In this document: positions 37,218 through 44,930 of the stretch, piece by piece
How the letters are laid out: the number at the start of each line of letters is the position of its first letter
How positions within the stretch are numbered: the first letter of the stretch is position 1
NCBI RefSeq assembly: GCF_025340265.1
Contig: NZ_CP022707.1
Coordinates: forward strand, 1,488,501-1,552,500
Length of the DNA: 64,000 nucleotides
Direction of reading: 5' to 3'
Origin: Novosphingobium sp. 9
GTDB lineage: Bacteria; Pseudomonadota; Alphaproteobacteria; Sphingomonadales; Sphingomonadaceae
Position numbers and translations under genes: made by a program
The notes under the pieces: generated by a model
Told to the model about the DNA's origin: nothing
What the model saw: the letters and a program-made list of their open reading frames with translations, nothing else
Database searches by the model: none

Positions 37218-37958
37218 ATGCCGGTTTTCATGACCCCGCAGACAGACATGGGCGGCGGACGTATCCTCGTGGTCGAGGACGATCCGGATATCCGCGAACT
37301 GATTACGGCACAGCTTGCCAGAGAACCGCAGGCAGTGGAAGCCGTAGGCAGTATCGCGGATCTGCGCGCGGCGCTGGCGGGCGAGGCTGCGGACGTGCTG
37401 ATCCTCGACCTGAACCTGCCCGATGGCGATGGCATCGATGTGTGTCGCCAGTTGCGGTCCGAAGGGTATCAGGGGGCGATCATGATGGTGACGGCGCGCG
37501 ATGCGCCGATCGACCGGGTCCTCGGCCTGGAACTGGGCGCCGACGATTACCTGACCAAGCCGTTCGAGCCGCGTGAACTGCTGGCGCGCGTGCGCAACCT
37601 GCTGCGCCGTTCGCGCGTGATCGACGAGGCCCGCCCGCGCTCCGCGCGGCTGGCGCGGTTCGGACCGTGGCGGCTCGATCTCAACCAGCGGCGGTTGATC
37701 GGCGCGAAGGATCGGCTGGTGATGCTGTCCTCGGCGGAATACCGCCTGCTCAGCCGCTTTATCGAGGCCCCCAACCGGGTGCTGAGCCGCGAGGAACTGC
37801 TGCCCGAGCGCAGCGCGACCGTGGCGTTCGACCGCTCGATCGACATCCAGATCAGCCGCCTGCGCACCAAGCTGGCGAGTGAGGCGGGCGGCAGTGACCT
37901 GATCCTGACGGTACGCAGCGAGGGGTACGTGCTGCCGGGGCCGGTCCACTTCGAGTAA
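37218..37958 (+). CDS. OmpR-family response regulator
   Basis: About 246 residues. The receiver domain has the acidic pocket VVEDDPD, phospho-acceptor Asp in LILDLNLPDGDG, Thr in MMVTARD and Lys in YLTKPFEPREL. The winged-helix DNA-binding domain has LSSAEYRLLSRFIEAPNRVL and RSIDIQISRLRTKL. ATG 37218 is chosen; 37230 or 37248 are possible, and AAGGAGA at 37191 is rather far upstream. A histidine kinase gene follows after 11 bp. The divergent position suggests it controls the RND operon (inference). Confidence 0.9.
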   Translation: MPVFMTPQTDMGGGRILVVEDDPDIRELITAQLAREPQAVEAVGSIADLRAALAGEAADVLILDLNLPDGDGIDVCRQLRSEGYQGAIMMVTARDAPIDRVLGLELGADDYLTKPFEPRELLARVRNLLRRSRVIDEARPRSARLARFGPWRLDLNQRRLIGAKDRLVMLSSAEYRLLSRFIEAPNRVLSREELLPERSATVAFDRSIDIQISRLRTKLASEAGGSDLILTVRSEGYVLPGPVHFE

Positions 37959-37969
37959 GGCAAGCCAGC

Positions 37970-39373
37970 ATGAACCGCTCAACCCTGTCGCCCCCGGTCG
38001 CGCGCTGGCGGATTTTCTCCCATGTCTCCGCGTTCTTCGCCTCGCTGGCCGGACGGCTGGCGATGGTGCTGGCGATCGGCATGGCGGCCTCGGCGATGGC
38101 GGCGATGTTCGTCTCGATCAAGCTGCGCGAGCATCACTTTCACGAATACCAGATCGACCAGTCGCTGCTGAGCGCCGCCGATATCGCCGAGCGGTGGGAG
38201 CGCGACCCGGTTCGCACGAAGAAGGTGCTGGACGCAGGGTATGTGCTGGGCGCGGGTGCCGCCAGCACGCGCTGGCACATGACGCGCCCCAATGCGGATT
38301 ATTCGAAGCGTTTGCAGGATCGCCTTCCGGCCGGATCGCAGGCCAAGGTCATGGTCATCGCCGGGCCGGTCTGTTTCGGCCGCTTCGATCAGCAGGTCCG
38401 GGCTGCGGGCATGCGCTACGTGCAGATGCCCGACTGCTGGTTCGTGACCTTTCGGGACACCAAGGGGCAGGTGCGCGCCTTCACGGTCGTACAACCGCCC
38501 GCGCGGGACGATCATCAGCCCGTGCTCGGCTTTCCCTATCTGGAACTGATGGTGATCGCGAGCGTGTCGCTCGGGGTGCTGGCGGCCCGCTTCGCCACGG
38601 CGCCCCTGCGCCGCATGACGCGTGCGGCGAAGGCGTTCTCGCTGATCGAGGATGCCGAGCCGATCCCCGAGAAGGGGCCGAGCGAGGTGCTCACGGCCTT
38701 GCGCACGTTCAACCTCATGCAGGAGCGTGTGCGCGAAGGGTTGCGGGAGCGCACCCAGATTCTCGCTTCCGTGACGCACGACCTCCAGACCCCGCTCACC
38801 CGCTTGCGGCTGCGGCTGGAGCAGGTCGAGGACGAGGCCTTGCGTGCGCGCCTGATCGCCGATCTTGCGGCTACGCGCGAACTGGTGCGCGATGGCCTCG
38901 ACCTTGCGCGCAGCAGCGAGGCGCGCGAGCCGTGGTCGACCGTCGATCTCGATTCCTTCCTCTCCAGCCTGTCCGAGGATGCCGCCGAGTTCGGGCACGA
39001 TGTGAAGTTCACCGCAGGGTGCGGCGCCAATGTCCGGGTGAAGCCCAATGCGTTGCAGCGCTGTGTCGACAATCTGGTTGAGAATGCCGTGAAGTACGGC
39101 GGCGGGGCGCAAGTCGAATGCGCCATCGAAGGGCGCGATGTGGTGATCCGGGTGCTCGATCGCGGGCCGGGATTGCCGGAGGAGGAACTGGCCAGAGCCT
39201 TCGATCCGTTCTGGCGGCTGGGTGGCGCGTCCAGCCTCAATACCAACGGCACCGGCATCGGTCTGACCATCGCGCAGGCGCAGGCGGGGACCTTCGGCGC
39301 GATCGTGACGCTGGAGAACCGGACCGGCGGGGGTATGGCCGCCACCGTGCGGCTGCCTGCCGCACGGGGCTGA
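37970..39373 (+). CDS. Two-component sensor histidine kinase
   Basis: 467 residues. TM1 is about 27-48 (LAMVLAIGMAASAMAAMFV), followed by a periplasmic sensor of roughly 130 residues, TM2 at about 184-204 and a HAMP-like segment (APLRRMTRAAKAF). The phospho-acceptor His is in SVTHDLQTPLTRLRLRL. The ATP-binding domain has the N box NLVENAVKYG, G1 DRGPG and G2 GTGIGLTIAQ. It phosphorylates the regulator encoded just upstream. The periplasmic sensor resembles no signal domain that I can name. Confidence 0.92.
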   Translation: MNRSTLSPPVARWRIFSHVSAFFASLAGRLAMVLAIGMAASAMAAMFVSIKLREHHFHEYQIDQSLLSAADIAERWERDPVRTKKVLDAGYVLGAGAASTRWHMTRPNADYSKRLQDRLPAGSQAKVMVIAGPVCFGRFDQQVRAAGMRYVQMPDCWFVTFRDTKGQVRAFTVVQPPARDDHQPVLGFPYLELMVIASVSLGVLAARFATAPLRRMTRAAKAFSLIEDAEPIPEKGPSEVLTALRTFNLMQERVREGLRERTQILASVTHDLQTPLTRLRLRLEQVEDEALRARLIADLAATRELVRDGLDLARSSEAREPWSTVDLDSFLSSLSEDAAEFGHDVKFTAGCGANVRVKPNALQRCVDNLVENAVKYGGGAQVECAIEGRDVVIRVLDRGPGLPEEELARAFDPFWRLGGASSLNTNGTGIGLTIAQAQAGTFGAIVTLENRTGGGMAATVRLPAARG

Positions 39374-39383
39374 CCAAGGATTG

Positions 39384-39426
39384 AAACCGGCGCCGTGGAC
39401 CCTTGAGGACAGCGGCGCCGGTTTTT
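39384..39426. terminator. Bidirectional terminator
   Basis: AAACCGGCGCCG (39384-39395) pairs with 39413-39424; T runs on both strands serve the convergent kinase and ferritin genes. Confidence 0.85.
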
Positions 39427-39432
39427 CGGGCG

Positions 39433-39996
39433 TCAGTCCTTGAGGAACGGCTTGCCCTGATGCGCGACGAGCAGGTCATGCAGGTCGGCGGCGTGCTCTT
39501 CCTCATCGGCCAGTAGGTGCTCCAGCATGATGCGGGTGGTCGGGTCCTTGTCGCCGAAATAGCGGATCAGCTCGCGGTAGTGGTCGATCACCACGCGCTC
39601 GGCGATAAGGTCTTCCTTCATCATCTCGACCAGATTGCCGGCCTTGCCGTATTCGGTGGCGGAGCGGCTCGCGAGGCCTTCGGGATTGAAGTTTGGAACG
39701 CCGCCCAGCTGGTCGATGCGTTCGGCCAGCAGTTTTGCGTGCTCGGCTTCCGAACGGGCATGTTCCTCGAATTCGCTCGCGACGGTCTTGGAATCGATGC
39801 CCGAGGCGGAAATGGCGTGCATCTGGTAGCGCAGCACGCAGACGATCTCGGTCGCCAGCGCGCCCTGCAGCAGATCGATCGCCTGCTCCACGCCGCCTTC
39901 GTATGTGGGCGTGACCGGGCCTTCGCCCAGCGACTTGCGCGCGCGTTCGCGCAGGGTGGTGACGTCGGTGAAGAACGCGGTATCGGCTTCGGCCAT
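39433..39996 (-). CDS. Bacterioferritin-like iron storage protein
   Basis: 187 residues from ATG 39996 with GGAGAC eight bases upstream; the longer in-frame ATG at 40062 has no such site. It is a four-helix ferritin fold with di-iron ligands in EIVCVLRYQMH, FEEHARSEAEHAKLL, EDLIAERVVIDHY and LLADEEEHAADL. It stores or detoxifies iron by oxidising Fe(II). It is divergent from the TetR gene, sharing a 187-bp control region. Confidence 0.87.
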   Translation of the reverse strand: MAEADTAFFTDVTTLRERARKSLGEGPVTPTYEGGVEQAIDLLQGALATEIVCVLRYQMHAISASGIDSKTVASEFEEHARSEAEHAKLLAERIDQLGGVPNFNPEGLASRSATEYGKAGNLVEMMKEDLIAERVVIDHYRELIRYFGDKDPTTRIMLEHLLADEEEHAADLHDLLVAHQGKPFLKD

Positions 39997-40171
39997 GGTG
40001 ATGTCTCCGGTTGTCCTGTGGGTGCTCTCTTGTGGAGCCTGAATGTCCGCGGGTCTGGTCATGGGCGGATCGCTTCTGCCCTGGACAACCCGGCGTGGGG
40101 GCGGATGGTTCCGGATGAGCCGAGGGGCGGGAAGGGGGAGTCCACTGGACGATGCCCTGCCGTGCGCCTAT

Positions 40172-40185
40172 ATACCGGCTGGTAT
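40172..40185 (+). promoter_or_regulatory. TetR-type operator overlapping the regulator start codon
   Basis: ATACC-GGCT-GGTAT is a perfect inverted repeat running into the ATG (40184) of the TetR gene. Such palindromes are typical TetR-family operators, so autorepression is likely. Confidence 0.65.
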
Positions 40186-40792
40186 GGAATGCTCCGCAAC
40201 CACGACACGCGGTCGTCCGCGTGAATTCGATCCCGACACCGCGCTTTCCGCGGCCCTGCGCGTCTTCTGGCTGCGCGGCTATGAAGGCGCGTCGCTGGCG
40301 GAACTGACCGAGGCGATGGGGATCACCAAGCCCAGCCTCTATGCCTGCTTCGGCAACAAGGAAGCGCTGTTTCGCAAGGCTCTCGACCTCTACGAGCAGG
40401 AAAAGCTGGCCTATATCGGCCGTGCTCTGGCCGAGCCGACCGCGCGCGGCGTTGCCGAAGTGCTGCTGAGCGGCGCGTTGGAAACACACTGCGGCAAGCG
40501 CGATCCGCAAGGGTGCCTTGGCGTCATCAGCTCGGTGGCCTGCGGGGCCGAGGCCGAAGCGATTCGCGAGGAAGTGATCGCCCGGCGCAAGTCGTCCGAG
40601 ACCGCGTTGATCCGCCGCATGGAGCAGGCGCGCGAAGAGGGCGATCTGCCCGCCCATGTCGAACCTGCCGCCATTGCCGCCTATCTGACCACGGTTCTTC
40701 AGGGACTGTCGGTCCGCGCGGGTTCCGGCGCCGAGCCCGAGACGCTCAAGCAGATCGTCGCGACGACGCTGGCCTGCTGGCCCAGCGCGTAA
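40184..40792 (+). CDS. TetR/AcrR-family transcriptional regulator
   Basis: 202 residues from ATG 40184, which sits on the operator-like palindrome. The helix-turn-helix is in FWLRGYEGASLAELTEAMGI, with TKPSLYACFGNKEALFRKAL as recognition helix and beyond. The C-terminal ligand domain includes a Cys-containing segment (CGKRDPQGCLGVISSVACG). It resembles the broad AcrR group. A second site with the same half-sites lies 104 bp after its stop, upstream of the pirin gene, so it may repress itself and the pirin. Confidence 0.9.
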   Translation: MECSATTTRGRPREFDPDTALSAALRVFWLRGYEGASLAELTEAMGITKPSLYACFGNKEALFRKALDLYEQEKLAYIGRALAEPTARGVAEVLLSGALETHCGKRDPQGCLGVISSVACGAEAEAIREEVIARRKSSETALIRRMEQAREEGDLPAHVEPAAIAAYLTTVLQGLSVRAGSGAEPETLKQIVATTLACWPSA

Positions 40793-41278
40793 AAGCGCAC
40801 AAACAGGCAAGACGTCACCGCACGTTGCGGCGGATTGCAAAATAATTGCATCCGGTGACTTTTGACCTCTTGAATTTCTTCTGTCCGTCTTAAATTACCG
40901 AGTGGTACAGAAGTTTCCCCCAAACTTCCTGTATCGCCCGGAGCCTCGTGGCTTCGTGCGTGAAAAAACGGGCGGCGGATCTGTCATGCGAGGATACCGT
41001 CCGCCTTGTGGAATACGGCCTTGGCGGTTCGTATTCCGTCGGTGAATGCAGTTTCCCCGCGTGCCGCCCGCACCGGGGAATATAGGCCCGGCGCGCTTCT
41101 TCCCATCCCCCGTCCCCGGAAGCGCGGCCGGGCCACTTCTTCCCGGTGGTGTGCTCAAACGTTCGAGAGTTTCGAACATGATCGTCGCTTTTATCCCACT
41201 TATTCGGCACCGCAGGCTCGGGTAGAGCGTTGGTCAAGCGGACGGCTGCGTCCGCACCGACGACCGGAGATACAAGCC
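40793..41278. other. 486-bp intergenic region before the pirin gene
   Basis: No gene was found. It holds a second operator-like palindrome, TACC-GAGT-GGTA (40896-40907), close to AT-rich sequence that could be a promoter (TTGACC at 40862, TTGAAT at 40870). It also has GGAATACG/CGTATTCC (41010-41037) and GTTCGA/TCGAAC (41161-41177). Its length suggests layered control or a long leader. Confidence 0.55.
40896..40907. promoter_or_regulatory. Second TetR-type operator-like site
   Basis: TACCGAGTGGTA differs from the core of the first site (TACCGGCTGGTA, 40173-40184) at two of twelve positions, both in the spacer. Confidence 0.5.
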
Positions 41279-42175
41279 ATGACCCTTCGCCCCACCGAAA
41301 TCGATGGCGTCGATGCCATAATCCTGCCGCCCGTCCGCGATCTGGGCGATGGCTTCAAGGTGCGCCGCGCGCTGCCTTCGCACCATCGCCGGATGGTGGG
41401 GCCGTTCATCTTCCTCGACCAGATGGGCCCTGCCGCATTTGATGCAGGCACCGGTCTCGACGTGCGCCCGCATCCGCACATTGGTCTTTCGACGCTGAGC
41501 TTTCTGGTCGAGGGCGAGATCATGCACCGCGATTCGCTCGGCTCGCTCCAGCGCATCCGCCCCGGCGAGGTGAACTGGATGACCGCCGGGCGCGGCATCG
41601 TCCATTCCGAGCGCAGCCCCGACGATGCCCGCGACGGCAGCGCGAAGCTGCTGGGCTTGCAGACCTGGGTGGCGCTGCCGACCCATGCCGAGGAAATCGC
41701 GCCGGACTTCTCGCACCACAAGGCGGATGACATTCCTTTCGCCGAGGATGCGGGCCTGCGCCTGACGGTGATTGCCGGTACGCTGGATGGCATGACCTCG
41801 CCGGTAAAGACCTACTCCGATCTGATCGAGGCCGAACTGCTGCTGGCGCCCGGTGGCCGCTATCGCCTGACCGCCGAACATGTCGAGCGCGCGATCTACG
41901 TCGTGTCGGGATCGGTCGCCGTCGAAGGGCAGACCGGGGCCTTCGCTGAGGGCGAACTGGTGGTGTTCAAGCCCGGCGCCGAGATCGTGCTGCGCGGCGA
42001 GAGCGCGGCGCGGGTGATGCTGGTGGGCGGTGAGCCGTTCCCCGAACAGCGCCACATCTTCTGGAACTTCGTCTCCTCCTCGCCCGAGCGGCTGGAGCAG
42101 GCCAAGGCCGACTGGAAGGCCGACCGCTTCGATCACGTCCCCGGCGAGCACGAGTTCATTCCGCTGCCCGAATGA
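41279..42175 (+). CDS. Pirin-family protein
   Basis: 298 residues of the bicupin pirin family: RALPSHHRRMVGPFIFLDQMG, the metal-binding HPHIGLSTLSFLVEG, then EVNWMTAGRGIVHSER. The C-terminal cupin ends with VMLVGGEPFPEQRHIFWNFV. Bacterial pirins include quercetin dioxygenases and redox or metabolic regulators, so the activity is open. The start follows CCGGAGATACAAGCC. It ends in a strong bidirectional terminator. Confidence 0.9.
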   Translation: MTLRPTEIDGVDAIILPPVRDLGDGFKVRRALPSHHRRMVGPFIFLDQMGPAAFDAGTGLDVRPHPHIGLSTLSFLVEGEIMHRDSLGSLQRIRPGEVNWMTAGRGIVHSERSPDDARDGSAKLLGLQTWVALPTHAEEIAPDFSHHKADDIPFAEDAGLRLTVIAGTLDGMTSPVKTYSDLIEAELLLAPGGRYRLTAEHVERAIYVVSGSVAVEGQTGAFAEGELVVFKPGAEIVLRGESAARVMLVGGEPFPEQRHIFWNFVSSSPERLEQAKADWKADRFDHVPGEHEFIPLPE

Positions 42176-42190
42176 TGGACCGATAGCGCA

Positions 42191-42243
42191 AAAACGAAAG
42201 AGCCCCCGGCAGGCACATCGCGTGCCGGGGGCTCTTTCGTTTT
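42191..42243. terminator. Bidirectional terminator
   Basis: Arms of 21 bases (42191-42211 and 42223-42243) are perfectly complementary, with A and T tracts at the ends. It serves the convergent pirin and efflux operons. Confidence 0.92.
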
Positions 42244-42262
42244 CAGCGATGCTGCTTGGGCA

Positions 42263-43711
42263 TCAGCCGCCGTTGGCAGGTGCGCCCGCTGGCGTTGCCG
42301 CAGCATCCGGCGAACCGCCGATGGCCTTCACATAGGCGATGGCGGCCTGCATCTGCTCGGTCTGCACCGCGATATAGGTGCGCTCGGCATTGAGCGCGTC
42401 GGTCTGTGCCGTCACGACATCGAGATAGTCCGATGCACCGTCGCGGTAACGGATCATCGCGATATCGCTGGTCTTCTGCGCGGCGGTGGCGGCGGTGTGC
42501 TGCGACGCGCTGGCATCGGCCAGGTGGTGCATCGCCGCGATCGCGTCCTCGGTCTCCTGGAAGGCAGAGAGCACGGTGCCGCGATAGGTGGCGGTTGCCT
42601 CCTCGTATTCGGCGCGCGACATGCGCACCTTGGCCTTGCGCGCGCCGCCGTCGAAGATCGACAGGACCGCGCTGATCGGACCGAGCCCCCAGAAGCTGGT
42701 CGGTGCGCCGAGGAAGTCCGGGCCGGTGGTGTCGAAACCGCCGCTGCCGCCCAGCGAGATCTGCGGGAAGTAGGCGGCCTTGGCGACGCCGATCTCGGCA
42801 TTTGCGGCGAACACACGGCGTTCTGCCGCCGAAATGTCCGGGCGGCGCTGGAGCAGCACGGCAGGCGTTGCCACCGGCATGATCGGCGGGGCCAGCGTCT
42901 CGACCTGTACGGGAACCGAGAAGGTCGAAGCGACGGCGCCGGTCAGTGCCGCCAGTTCATGCTCGGTCGCGGCGCGCTGGTTGGCGGTGGTCGAAACCAG
43001 CGCCTTGGCATTGGCCAGCACGGTCAGCGAGCGGTTGGTGTCGATGCCCGAGGCGTCACCACCCTGATGGCGCGCTTCGGTGAGCTTGTAGGCCTTGGTA
43101 TAGGCATGGACCGAGCGCACCAGCAGGTCCTGCTGGGCGTCGAGCCCGCGCAGGCGGAAGTAGGCGTCTGCCACCTGCGCCTGCAGGCTGAGGCGGGCCG
43201 AGGCAAGGTCTGCACCGCTGGCGGCGGCTTCGGCGCGCCCGGCCTTCACCGTGTTGCGAACCCGGCCCCACAGGTCGAGTTCGTAATCGAGGCTGCCGCC
43301 CAGAATGTAGTCGTTCTGGGTCGAGGACGTGCCGGTCGAGCGCACGCGGTACTTCGAGACGCGCGCGCGTTCGGCGCTGCCGCTGGCGCCGATCTGCGGA
43401 TAGAGCGCCGAAGCGTCGATCCGGGCAGAGGCGGTGGCGGCATCGTAGCGGGCGAGGGCTGCCGCCAGCGTCGGGCTGGCGGCGGCGGCCTTGGCTTCGA
43501 GATCGTTCAGGACCGGATCGTTGAACACGGTCCACCAGGCGCCGCGATCGGCACCGTCGGCAGGGGTCGCCGAGGTCCACCCGGCGACTTCCTTGAACTG
43601 GGCAGGGGCGGCGGTCTGGGGTGCGTGGTAGGCCGGTGCCATCGAGCAACCGGCTACCGCGAACAGCACCAGCGGGGACAGAGCCCCTCTTGATAGAGTT
43701 GAGAGCCGCAT
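42263..43711 (-). CDS. Outer-membrane efflux factor (NodT family)
   Basis: 482 residues from ATG 43711, four bases after the adaptor stop. The lipoprotein signal is LSPLVLFAVAGCSM, followed by two outer-membrane-factor repeats with WWTVFNDPVLNDLEAKA, SLDYELDLWGRVRNTVKAG and LQRRPDISAAERRVFAANAE. It forms the outer-membrane duct of the second RND system. Unlike the first system's factor, it is intact. Confidence 0.93.
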   Translation of the reverse strand: MRLSTLSRGALSPLVLFAVAGCSMAPAYHAPQTAAPAQFKEVAGWTSATPADGADRGAWWTVFNDPVLNDLEAKAAAASPTLAAALARYDAATASARIDASALYPQIGASGSAERARVSKYRVRSTGTSSTQNDYILGGSLDYELDLWGRVRNTVKAGRAEAAASGADLASARLSLQAQVADAYFRLRGLDAQQDLLVRSVHAYTKAYKLTEARHQGGDASGIDTNRSLTVLANAKALVSTTANQRAATEHELAALTGAVASTFSVPVQVETLAPPIMPVATPAVLLQRRPDISAAERRVFAANAEIGVAKAAYFPQISLGGSGGFDTTGPDFLGAPTSFWGLGPISAVLSIFDGGARKAKVRMSRAEYEEATATYRGTVLSAFQETEDAIAAMHHLADASASQHTAATAAQKTSDIAMIRYRDGASDYLDVVTAQTDALNAERTYIAVQTEQMQAAIAYVKAIGGSPDAAATPAGAPANGG

Positions 43712-43715
43712 GGTC

Positions 43716-44930
43716 TTACTTGCTGCCCGCAGGTGCGCTTTTCGTAGCAGTTTCGGCACTCTTGCCGGCATCCGCAGCGGTCTGCACGCGGACCTTGTCG
43801 CCGTTGGCGATCGAGTCCGGCGGCGAATCCACGATCGCATCGCCCGGCTTCACGCCGACCGAGACGAGCACCGACTTGCCCATGTCCTGCGCGATGGTGA
43901 TCGGATGCAGCGTGACCTGATCGTTGCTGCCCAGCACAACCACGTTCGGGCCGCTGGCGGTGTAGAGCACGGCGCTGCCCGGCAGGGTCAGGGCGGAGGT
44001 GTCACCCTGCACGTTGAAGTGGACCTGCGCATAGGCGCCGGGCTTCAGCGCGCCGTCGGGGTTGGCGGCCTGCAACTGGACGAGCACCGCGCCCGACTGC
44101 TGGTCCACCGATCCGGCGCTGCGCTTGACGATCGCCGGGAACTCGCGGCCCGGATATTCGGGCAGCGTCAGCGTGGCGGTGTCGCCGTCCTTGAGGCGGG
44201 CGGAATCGACCTGCGGCACCTTCACGTAGATCCGCATCTGGTGGATGTCGGACACGGTGAACAGCGGCTGCGAGGCGGCATTGCCTGCCACCACCAGCGC
44301 GCCGATCTGGGCCGAGCGGCTGGTCACGACACCGGGGAACGGCGCCGAGAGGCGGGTGAAGCCGTAGGTCGCCTGAAGTTCGCGCACCTTGGCGAGCGCG
44401 GCATTGGCGAGTGCGGTCTTGGCGGCATAGTCACCGGCCTTCTCATCGGTTTCCTGCTGCGAGACGGCATCCTGCGCCAGCAGGCTCTTCCAGCGCTTGG
44501 CGGTGCTGGCGGCGAGCTTCTGGTTGGCCAGCGCGGTCTGATAGTCCGCCTTGGCCGACGCCAGCTGCTGATCGAGGTCGGGCGCGTCGAGCACCGCGAG
44601 GGTCTGGCCCGCGCCCACCTTGTCGCCGATGTCGGCGTTCCACGAACGGACATAGCCGTTGGTGCGCGCGAAGATCGCCGCGCTGTTCCACGCCTGGACA
44701 TTGCCGGGCAGGACCAGCGAGCCGTCGCCCGTCACCTTGGCCGGGTGGATCACCGCGACCGTGGGGATGGAAGCGTCTGCCGCCACGGTCTTGAGATCAC
44801 CGGTCGCGCGCAGGCGGCTCATGGTGCCGAAGCCGACGACGGCGACGGCGATCACCGCCACGCCCAGGCCGAGCATCTTCAGGGTGCGGGCGCTGGGGCC
44901 CTCGGTTTCGTGAAGGGGAGTTTCAGACAT
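43716..44930 (-). CDS. RND efflux periplasmic adaptor
   Basis: 404 residues. One N-terminal membrane anchor (LGLGVAVIAVAVVGFGTMSR) is followed by NSAAIFARTNGYVRSWNADIG, a coiled-coil hairpin and the barrel domain TRLSAPFPGVVTSRSAQIGA. Its start overlaps the end of the pump gene by eight bases (ATGTCTGA), a sign of coupling. It links pump and outer-membrane factor. Confidence 0.92.
   Translation of the reverse strand: MSETPLHETEGPSARTLKMLGLGVAVIAVAVVGFGTMSRLRATGDLKTVAADASIPTVAVIHPAKVTGDGSLVLPGNVQAWNSAAIFARTNGYVRSWNADIGDKVGAGQTLAVLDAPDLDQQLASAKADYQTALANQKLAASTAKRWKSLLAQDAVSQQETDEKAGDYAAKTALANAALAKVRELQATYGFTRLSAPFPGVVTSRSAQIGALVVAGNAASQPLFTVSDIHQMRIYVKVPQVDSARLKDGDTATLTLPEYPGREFPAIVKRSAGSVDQQSGAVLVQLQAANPDGALKPGAYAQVHFNVQGDTSALTLPGSAVLYTASGPNVVVLGSNDQVTLHPITIAQDMGKSVLVSVGVKPGDAIVDSPPDSIANGDKVRVQTAADAGKSAETATKSAPAGSK

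Noticed and set aside
40890..41237. A 115-codon leftward ORF before the pirin gene
   Set aside because: It covers operator-like palindromes, has no clear ribosome site and resembles no family.
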